Assembly: GCA_017999015.1 (NCBI GenBank)
Contig: JAGOBZ010000029.1
Location: 1 to 14,686, forward strand
From: Kiritimatiellia bacterium
Lineage (GTDB): Bacteria; Verrucomicrobiota; Kiritimatiellia; RFP12; UBA1067
Length of the DNA stretch: 14,686 nucleotides
Direction: 5' to 3'
Position 1 is the stretch's first letter, and each line of letters begins with the position of its first letter. A program made the position numbers and the translations under genes. The notes under the pieces are model-generated. The model was given only the letters and a program-made list of their open reading frames with translations, had not been told where the DNA came from and made no database searches. Of this stretch, positions 6,410-12,597 are shown piece after piece.

Positions 6410-9400
6410 TCACGGAGCCTTCAACGACCGGACCCGCAGCAGGTGCTCGATTGTCGTGCGTGTCTCGGCCACACGAGCAGGCAGCGACAGCAGACGCACA
6501 TCATACGCGGTCGCGGCATCGGCCTCGCCGCAGATTACACCGGCCTGCATCTGCAGCGCCTGCTCTTCAAGACGCGTCCAGACACCGGCGCGAAATTCGC
6601 CGACCTCACCCGCCAAGGCCGGTGCCCCGGCATCGCGGCACAGACCGATCTCCCCTTCCCCGAACGGGAAAGCCGCCACACACGTCGCGCGGCGCACGTC
6701 TTCGCCCGACAGCGATAGCACCGCCCAATCGCCGCCCGCTTTGAGCACCTCAGCCCCGCCAACCGTCAGCCCCTGCTGCGCGGCCGCAGCCACCACCTCA
6801 CCCTGCGCATTGATCTGCACGTAGAGGGTCCTGCCTGCCGCCACGCCGGCGCGTATCTCGGGCAGCCGCCCGCGCGCAGGAATGACGAGATGGCGCGTTT
6901 CCTCCGACTGATTGACCGCCGCCACCGCGCGCCCGTAGCGCAACGCGACTTCAAAAACTAGCGCATGTCCGTCATCCGGCGTCACACGCAACCGCTCCAC
7001 GCCGGCGGTTTCATCGAGAAAGCGCCGGTAGAGCGCGCGCCCGGTCTCGCCGCGGTCATCCAGCAGTTCGAGCGGCTCAGGCACCCACGCCACGCGACCG
7101 TCGCGCGAGAGGCGAATGGACAGCGTCTGCGGCAGAGCCTTCACCGAAAAAGGCGGGACGGCCGCTGCTGGCGCACCCAATCCGAGCTGCTCCAAGCGTA
7201 CCATCCGCGTCGGCGTGCGGTCTTCGGCAAAGCGCGGATCACCCGTCAGCAGCATCCGTCCGCCTTGCCCGACAAACCGCTGCACTCGCTCGAATGAGGC
7301 GTCGGAGGGGCACACCGCCAGCGGCCAGACCAAAGCCCGCGCCTCGGGCGGCAGGCGATCCAGCGAGCCCTCGTTGAGCACGCCGAACGGAACGTTGAGG
7401 CTGAGCAGCCAGTCGGTCGCGCGGCGCAATCCCTCATGGATGCGGCCCGTTTCCGGCCCGAGCCGGAAACTGTCCGGAAGGAGCAGATAGAGGGCTGGCG
7501 CTTCATAGCGCGGCTCCGCCGTGCGGAAAAGCAGCATCATGTTGCGGTAAGCTTCCAGTACCGGCTTGGGGGTCAGATCCGCGTGGTTGATGCCCCACGG
7601 GAAGACACAGTCGCGAAAATCTTTCCAGCTCCAGTTTGCAATGAACGAAGCGCCCATGCCGACCGCGTAATGCCCGACCGCCAGATAGTGTTGGACCGAC
7701 GCCTCGGCAGGATCACCCCAAACGCCCTGATTGCGCGCCGCATGCGCTGTGCGCGAGCCGAACTCGCCCAGCGAGAAACTCTTCCCTTCGAACCGCCGGT
7801 CGATCATCTTGAGCACGCCGCGCAGATGGTCGACCGCCCCGTAATGATGAATGTTCAAGAAGTCGATGCCCGTTGTATCCAGCACCTTTTCCGAGGCGGT
7901 CAGGTCCTGCAGGTGGCCGACTGTGACCGGCGCGTGCGGCGCGGCCTGCTTGACCGCTTTCCCGTTCTCCCGCTGCCAACGGGCGTACACCCACGCGCGG
8001 AACCGCTCGTTATCGCGCGCGCGCAGATCGTTCCAGCCTGACGCTTTCGCGCTGAAGTCGATCTCGGGCTTTGCTCCGCTCGCGCGCCACGCCGACCGCG
8101 CACGCTCCATTGACCCGTAGTGTTCCGACAGCCATGCCTCATAGAGCGGACGCAGCACGGCCGCCTGCGTAAGCCGCGTGCCCGGCTCATTCTGAATGTC
8201 GTACAGCATCCCGGGGAAGGCCGCGTAGCGTGCCGCCCAGAAACGGTTCCACGCCTGTTGCGCGGCCAGCTCTTCGTCTGTGAGATCCAACGCGAACCAG
8301 TCATGCAGCGAAAGGAAGAGCGAGACCTGATTGGGTTGCGCAAGTTGCACGATGGCATCGGTCTGTCGGCAGGTCTTTTCCGGCTGTTGACGCAGATCCA
8401 GCGACGTGCCGATCTTCTGCGGCGCGTTTGTCTTGCAAAACGGCGAGAAATGCAGGATGCGCAGCGTGTTCATGGCGAAGTCGCCCATGCGCTCGAAATC
8501 GCGCCGCCAGACCAGCGGATCTTCGTTGTCGGAATACCACATCATGCCCGTCGTGTTCACCCCGCCGAAAAAAAGCGGTCGACCGTTGAAATCAAAATAG
8601 TTGCCGCGCAGCGACACGCGCGGCCCCTCGACGGCCCGTGCCGGATTCCAGACCGCGAAGCCGCTCCGCATCACATCGACCGGACGGCCGCCGAGCCGCA
8701 ACTCCGCACACACCTCGCGAAAATCCGGCACCGTCTGCGGCACGCGCCACGTCGCGCGCGCCGCACCGTCCACCAGTGGCACGTCCGCAACGGTCGCACC
8801 GTCCACGAGAAACCGCACCGACGCGGCGGCGGCGCCGTTGGTTCTCGCGAGCGCTGAGAGCACGACCGTCTCGCCCGCGCGGTAGCATGCAAAATCACTC
8901 TGCACCCGGATCAGAAACGACGGGGCGAGCAGCCGGCGGCAGACATCCACGAACAGCCTGTCGAGCGCCGGAAACTCGCCATTGAAAAGATCGAGATTGG
9001 TCACGCCGAAGAGGCCCCAGTTCGAACCGGCAAAAGGTCCCCGGTGGTTCAGCACCAGCGCGGCTGCAGGGCCGCGCTGCCGCCCCAGCCGGTCTTCCGT
9101 CTGTAGCAGCGGAATCCAGCGCGCGTTGACGTCGGGGAAAACCGGACTGTTATTGCCGGTCATCGCGACGGCTGCGGGACCTTCCGGCGCAAGCTCCGCG
9201 CGCCATGCGGCAGGCAGAACGAACTGGTCGTCCGCAGCCCGCACCGACGCGACGTTGCGCAGCAGGAACGACGGATCGAACACGCCGAGCTGTTCGGGAT
9301 GGAGCCGCATCGTATCGCCGGGATCGCCGTAGCGCGTGTTGAGCCGTTCCGCCGCGCGCCGGATGCTGTCGAGTTCTTTGGCCAGGGGCCAGAGCGGCTG

Positions 9401-10297
9401 CGCCGACCACGCTGTGCCGTCGAACGAACGGAGCGTATCGAACGCATATCCGCCGATGGAGAGGAACGCGCCGCCCTGTTTTAAATACTCCCGGAAGGCG
9501 TCAACCGCCGCCAGCGGAAAGAACGGCGCGTTCGGCAGAACGAGCAGATCCACCGAGTCGCGGCTGAAAGCCTGTTTTTGATGCAATCCTGAAGCAGACA
9601 GCATCACAGGCGAAAAGCCGGCCTCGCGCAGCAGGCGCGCGAGGCGCACGGGGTCGGGGTGGCCCGGCTGGCGCACGGCGCCCGGTTCGTGAAGCAGCGC
9701 GATGCGACGCCCGCGCGGCTCAGCCGAATGCGAGACCGGCGTCTCCACGCGGTCAGGAACCGTCCCCGCCGGGCGTACGACGAAAGTCAGGCCGGCGATA
9801 CGCACCGTTTGATCGCCGAAATTGAAGCCGATCATCATGCGGTCTGAAGAGAGGAAATGGCGTTTCGTGTCGCCACGGGGCTGATGTTTAAGCAGGTTTA
9901 ACGGGATGAAGACCGAGCGCCACGTGCCGGTGACCTCGCCGATGCGTTTTCCGTCCTCCGGCGTCACCGGACACATCCACATGTCGCCGTCCTTTTCTCG
10001 GAACCAGAGGTGCATGGCAGAAGCGGATGCCGCCCGTTCCACAAATAGACTGAAGCGCACGCCATATGCTTCCGGCGGAACCGAAACGGGCTCCAGCATA
10101 CTGTTGCCATACCCTTTGCGATTGGCATACGCAAACCGCAGCGCGGTTCGTCCCTGATAGGGTTCAGCGGCGGTGACCGACGGCGCGTCGCCACCGTCCG
10201 GGCTTGCCTGCCAGCGCGAGGGCTCGTCGGCCGGCAACATCACATCCGCCTGAACCGCCATGGCCCACATACTCAGCCACAAAAAACGTTTAAGCAT
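6410..10297 (-). CDS. Large exported multidomain clan GH-A glycoside hydrolase, 1295 aa
   Basis: The ATG at 10297 has AAGGAGG nine bases upstream. Residues 1-18 (MLKRFLWLSMWAMAVQAD) are a signal peptide. About 25-175 looks like a carbohydrate-binding-type beta-sandwich. About 195-330 is a flavodoxin/ThuA or amidotransferase-like fold (DLLVLPNAPFFPLAAVDAF, then KQGGAFLSIGG). About 475-560 is an Ig-like segment. A TIM-barrel catalytic domain starts near 570 (FNGRPLFFGGVN). YDIQNEP gives a candidate acid/base E704, and SLGEFGS gives a candidate nucleophile E845; Asn-Glu followed about 140 residues later by the second Glu is the clan GH-A layout seen in GH2, GH5 and GH42. A second flavodoxin-like domain (about 933-1045) resembles the beta-galactosidase trimerisation domain, and beta-rich sequence completes the chain. 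The specific GH family and substrate cannot be named by eye. It follows dinB by 84 bp. Confidence 0.88.
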   Translation of the reverse strand: MLKRFLWLSMWAMAVQADVMLPADEPSRWQASPDGGDAPSVTAAEPYQGRTALRFAYANRKGYGNSMLEPVSVPPEAYGVRFSLFVERAASASAMHLWFREKDGDMWMCPVTPEDGKRIGEVTGTWRSVFIPLNLLKHQPRGDTKRHFLSSDRMMIGFNFGDQTVRIAGLTFVVRPAGTVPDRVETPVSHSAEPRGRRIALLHEPGAVRQPGHPDPVRLARLLREAGFSPVMLSASGLHQKQAFSRDSVDLLVLPNAPFFPLAAVDAFREYLKQGGAFLSIGGYAFDTLRSFDGTAWSAQPLWPLAKELDSIRRAAERLNTRYGDPGDTMRLHPEQLGVFDPSFLLRNVASVRAADDQFVLPAAWRAELAPEGPAAVAMTGNNSPVFPDVNARWIPLLQTEDRLGRQRGPAAALVLNHRGPFAGSNWGLFGVTNLDLFNGEFPALDRLFVDVCRRLLAPSFLIRVQSDFACYRAGETVVLSALARTNGAAAASVRFLVDGATVADVPLVDGAARATWRVPQTVPDFREVCAELRLGGRPVDVMRSGFAVWNPARAVEGPRVSLRGNYFDFNGRPLFFGGVNTTGMMWYSDNEDPLVWRRDFERMGDFAMNTLRILHFSPFCKTNAPQKIGTSLDLRQQPEKTCRQTDAIVQLAQPNQVSLFLSLHDWFALDLTDEELAAQQAWNRFWAARYAAFPGMLYDIQNEPGTRLTQAAVLRPLYEAWLSEHYGSMERARSAWRASGAKPEIDFSAKASGWNDLRARDNERFRAWVYARWQRENGKAVKQAAPHAPVTVGHLQDLTASEKVLDTTGIDFLNIHHYGAVDHLRGVLKMIDRRFEGKSFSLGEFGSRTAHAARNQGVWGDPAEASVQHYLAVGHYAVGMGASFIANWSWKDFRDCVFPWGINHADLTPKPVLEAYRNMMLLFRTAEPRYEAPALYLLLPDSFRLGPETGRIHEGLRRATDWLLSLNVPFGVLNEGSLDRLPPEARALVWPLAVCPSDASFERVQRFVGQGGRMLLTGDPRFAEDRTPTRMVRLEQLGLGAPAAAVPPFSVKALPQTLSIRLSRDGRVAWVPEPLELLDDRGETGRALYRRFLDETAGVERLRVTPDDGHALVFEVALRYGRAVAAVNQSEETRHLVIPARGRLPEIRAGVAAGRTLYVQINAQGEVVAAAAQQGLTVGGAEVLKAGGDWAVLSLSGEDVRRATCVAAFPFGEGEIGLCRDAGAPALAGEVGEFRAGVWTRLEEQALQMQAGVICGEADAATAYDVRLLSLPARVAETRTTIEHLLRVRSLKAP

Positions 10298-10381
10298 CGT
10301 TCGCCGCCTCCTTGAGCGGCAGGTATCACATAAAGGCGGATGAGAATAGCCAGTGGTCCCGCTTATGTCCCGTTTATTCCA

Positions 10382-11590
10382 TCAGCGCGTTGCACCGTCA
10401 CTGTCATCTGCGTAAAGGTCACCCGAGGCCGAAGGGCGCTGCAACGCGGTGTCCCCCAGCCGTTCGCGCAGCTCATCCACCGCGCGGCAGAGGCGCTCAC
10501 GCTTTTCGCGCACGGCCGGGGCGTCGTCAAACAGTGAAAGCTGATCGCGGCGCTCATCGGTGAACCCGCTCACGCCGAAGCCGACCAGGCGCACGGGCTG
10601 CACCAGCCGTTCGGCATCGAACAGGCGCAGGGCCATCGCGCGCAGGGTGAAATCGTCACAGACTGCGGTCTCGAACGGGGCTTGGCGCGTGATGGTGCGG
10701 AAGTCGGACCAGCGCAACTTGAGACGCCCCACCGTTGCATACCGCCCGTGCGCACGCACGCGGCGTCCAACTTCATCCGACAATTCTTTAAGCACCTCCC
10801 GCACACGCTCACGGTCGCGGCAATCCTCCGGAAAGGTGTATTCACGCGACAAGCTTTTCTCGACTGACTCGGGCTCCACCTCGCGCGAGTCCTCGCCGAA
10901 GGCCAGCGCGTGCAGGTGGGCGGCCAAGCTTTCGCCCAGCATGCGGCCGAGCGTTTCCAGATCGACGCTCTGGATATCCTTGACCGTCCGGAGCCCGCGC
11001 CGTTCGAGCGTTTCGCGCGTGACAGAGCCGACTCCCCAGAGCGCGCCGACCGTCAGCCCGCCCAGCCACCGGACCACGTCGTCGCGGGCGTCAGGCATCA
11101 CGAAAAGACCGTCCGGCTTGGCCTGTTCGCTGGCGAGTTTGGCCAGGAACTTGTTGTGGGCCACGCCGACCGATGCGGTCAGGCCGACATCCGCGCGGAT
11201 CGCGGCCCGGATCTGTTCAGCGATACGCGGTCCCTCGCCGAACAGCCGGCGCGAGCCGGTCACATCGACAAACGCCTCATCAATCGACACCGGCTCGATC
11301 ATCGGAGAAAACCGCTCAAAAATGGCGAAAACGCGGTGCGAAGCCTCCGCATACCGCGCCATGTCGCCCCGCACAAAAATCCCGTGCGGGCAGCGCCGAT
11401 ACGCCTCGCGCGACGGCATGGCAGAGTGGATGCCGAACACGCGCGCCTCATAGGAACAGGTCGAAACAACGCCGCGCTGATCCGGCGGCGCACCGACGAT
11501 CACCGGCTTGCCGCGCCACTCGGGATGGTCGCGCTGCTCAACCGCCGCAAAAAAGGCGTCCATATCGACATGCAGGATACAGCGTCGCAT
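10382..11590 (-). CDS. dinB: DNA polymerase IV (Y-family translesion polymerase), 402 aa
   Basis: The protein starts MRRCILHVDMDAFFAAVEQR, the Y-family motif with metal ligand D9 and steric-gate F14. SIDEAFVDVTGS supplies D104 and E105, completing the catalytic triad. The palm, fingers, thumb (helix-hairpin-helix around LGGLTVGALWGVGSVTRETL) and little-finger regions are all present. QLSLF (350-354) is a sliding-clamp-binding motif. It sits about 48 residues before the end, whereas E. coli Pol IV has its clamp motif at the extreme C-terminus. The start at 11590 is set by GGAGG five bases upstream; a start at 11662 would translate part of an intergenic palindromic repeat. The enzyme extends primers past damaged bases and causes untargeted mutations. 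No LexA-like box was visible upstream, so SOS control is unproven. It lies downstream of infC. Confidence 0.96.
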   Translation of the reverse strand: MRRCILHVDMDAFFAAVEQRDHPEWRGKPVIVGAPPDQRGVVSTCSYEARVFGIHSAMPSREAYRRCPHGIFVRGDMARYAEASHRVFAIFERFSPMIEPVSIDEAFVDVTGSRRLFGEGPRIAEQIRAAIRADVGLTASVGVAHNKFLAKLASEQAKPDGLFVMPDARDDVVRWLGGLTVGALWGVGSVTRETLERRGLRTVKDIQSVDLETLGRMLGESLAAHLHALAFGEDSREVEPESVEKSLSREYTFPEDCRDRERVREVLKELSDEVGRRVRAHGRYATVGRLKLRWSDFRTITRQAPFETAVCDDFTLRAMALRLFDAERLVQPVRLVGFGVSGFTDERRDQLSLFDDAPAVREKRERLCRAVDELRERLGDTALQRPSASGDLYADDSDGATR

Positions 11591-11595
11591 AGCAT

Positions 11596-11600
11596 CCTCC
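11596..11600 (-). promoter_or_regulatory. Ribosome-binding site that fixes the dinB start
   Basis: GGAGG on the minus strand, five bases before the ATG at 11590, within GGAGGATGCTATG. An overlapping ATG at 11595 is out of frame. Confidence 0.8.
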
Positions 11601-11631
11601 GGAAAACGGACGTTGGACTGCGACCGGTTTG

Positions 11632-11687
11632 TGGAGTGCGGGAGCTTGCTCCCGCTTTCCAAAGCGGCGGCAAGCCGCCGCGCTCCA
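11632..11687. repeat. 56-bp cloverleaf-like palindromic element
   Basis: The outer arms TGGAGTGCG (11632-11640) and CGCGCTCCA (11679-11687) pair with one mismatch. They enclose two perfect 8-bp hairpins with 2-base loops: GCGGGAGC-TT-GCTCCCGC (11638-11655) and GCGGCGGC-AA-GCCGCCGC (11664-11681). The hairpins are joined by TTTCCAAA and share their outermost bases with the outer arms. The layout (outer stem, two inner hairpins) matches the core of the element at 6227-6368 although the sequence differs. I recall similar repeats dispersed in PVC-group genomes; this is memory, not a search. It lies between infC and dinB, 42 bases upstream of the dinB start. Confidence 0.75.
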
Positions 11688-11733
11688 AAATGCGCCCGCG
11701 TTCCCGACTCGCCTGTTCACCTTAGTGCGCGCG

Positions 11734-11769
11734 CAGGAGCGGACGACACGCGAGCGCGGTCCGCTCCTG
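11734..11769 (-). terminator. Hairpin immediately after infC, possible terminator
   Basis: CAGGAGCGGAC (11734-11744) and GTCCGCTCCTG (11759-11769) pair perfectly over 11 bp with a 14-base loop. It begins eight bases after the infC stop codon in the direction of transcription. No T-run follows (CGCGCGCACTAAGG), so it may stabilise the mRNA 3' end rather than terminate by the intrinsic mechanism. Confidence 0.5.
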
Positions 11770-11777
11770 GATGCTCA

Positions 11778-12470
11778 TCACTGCGGAGCACCGTCAGTCG
11801 GGGCCGGAGCAGCCGGAGCTGGGGCAACCGAGGCCTGGGTTGGGGCCGGAGCAGCCGGGGCCGGGACTGCGGACGGCGGCTGGGCCGGACGGGGCGCGGA
11901 CGGCGGCTGGGCCGGACGGGGCGCGGACGGGGCTGCGGGCGCATGCCCCTGTCCAGGCTTGACGGGCTTGGGTGCGAGCATGCATCCGAGCATGCGCCCG
12001 ATCAGGCGCGGATTCTGTTCAACCACCGCAAACGCCGAGCACTCCTGGATCACCTTCTGCACAACTTCAACGCCGAGTTCCTTGTGCGCATTCTCGCGCC
12101 CGCGGTACTGGAGCGTCACCTTGACCTTGTGGCCTTCTTCAAGAAATTCTTTCATCTGACGCAGCTTGTGGGCGAGATCGTTCGCATCCACGCTCGCGTG
12201 GAACTTGACCTCCTTGATCAGCGTCGTCTTCTGATTCTTGCGGGCCTGCTTGCGCTTGATGCTTTCCTCGTAGCGGAACTTGCCGTAATCCATGATCTTG
12301 CAGACCGGCGGCTCCGCATTGGGGGAAACCTCCACGAGGTCGAGTCCCTGCTGGTCAGCAAGACGCTGCGCGTCGCGCGTCGTCATCACGCCCAGCATAT
12401 CGCCGTTGGCGTTGATCACGCGGACATTCGGGACACGGATTTTGAAGTTCACTCGGGTAAACGAAGCGAT
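11778..12470 (-). CDS. infC: Translation initiation factor IF-3 with Pro/Ala-rich tail, 230 aa, probable AUC start
   Basis: The IF-3 signature is unmistakable: LDLVEVSPNAEPPVCKIMDYGKFRYEE (43-69), then KEVKFHASVDANDLAHKLRQ and the C-domain ending GRMLGCMLAPK (near 168). IF-3 binds the 30S subunit, keeps subunits apart and proofreads initiator tRNA and start codons. I place the start at the ATC codon 12470-12468, preceded by GGAGG with a six-base spacer; the next in-frame candidate, GTG at 12452, has no ribosome-binding site. The AUC start puts the conserved IR motif at residue 11, as I recall for B. subtilis IF-3. Rare starts on infC are known to permit autoregulation. After residue 168 an unusual tail of about 60 residues (APAAP, SAPRPAQPP repeats) follows, absent from the roughly 180-residue canonical protein. 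thrS lies upstream, but rpmI and rplT do not follow. Confidence 0.95.
   Translation of the reverse strand: MASFTRVNFKIRVPNVRVINANGDMLGVMTTRDAQRLADQQGLDLVEVSPNAEPPVCKIMDYGKFRYEESIKRKQARKNQKTTLIKEVKFHASVDANDLAHKLRQMKEFLEEGHKVKVTLQYRGRENAHKELGVEVVQKVIQECSAFAVVEQNPRLIGRMLGCMLAPKPVKPGQGHAPAAPSAPRPAQPPSAPRPAQPPSAVPAPAAPAPTQASVAPAPAAPAPTDGAPQ
11869..11932. repeat. 27-bp tandem repeat inside the infC tail
   Basis: Two perfect 27-base units (11869-11895 and 11896-11922) and ten bases of a third encode SAPRPAQPP repeats in the IF-3 tail. A second tail repeat, GGGGCCGGAGCAGCCGG, occurs at 11800-11816 and 11842-11858 with a 42-base (14-codon) period. Both periods are multiples of three, so copy-number change would keep the frame. 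Confidence 0.8.
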
Positions 12471-12562
12471 AGCTCACCTCCATTGTTCAACCGCTTGCGC
12501 GGCATGTTGTTTTTGTCATCAGTCAGGGGGGTACCGCAAGGCCGGCCTGTCGGGATGGCCAT
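12449..12562 (-). CDS. Possible 37-aa leader ORF between thrS and infC
   Basis: ATG at 12562 has GGAGG (12574-12570) seven bases upstream and opens a frame beginning MAIPTGRPCGTPLTDDKNN. It ends at a TGA that overlaps the GTG at 12452 in the infC frame (GTGA). Translating it would run through the infC ribosome-binding site and AUC start, so it could couple or interfere with IF-3 synthesis. It has no recognisable domain and the start could equally be ATG at 12568. It may be chance: the main support is the good ribosome-binding site and the exact overlap. Confidence 0.25.
   Translation of the reverse strand: MAIPTGRPCGTPLTDDKNNMPRKRLNNGGELSLRLPE
12468..12481 (-). promoter_or_regulatory. infC initiation region: GGAGG and AUC start codon
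   Basis: On the minus strand GGAGG (12481-12477) is followed by TGAGCT and ATC (12470-12468). This is the only well-spaced ribosome-binding site near the 5' end of the IF-3 frame. The in-frame TGA just upstream of ATC prevents a longer protein. Confidence 0.7.
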
Positions 12563-12597
12563 ATCCATTCCTCCAGACCTTGCTCCTGCCTACTCCC

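Noticed and set aside
11591..11662. Upstream start that would extend DinB by 24 residues
   Set aside because: The extra residues come from part of the palindromic repeat, whereas the ATG at 11590 has GGAGG and begins exactly at the Y-family motif.
11509..11725. Small frames crossing the palindromic repeat on both strands
   Set aside because: They consist of translated repeat sequence and have no domain support.
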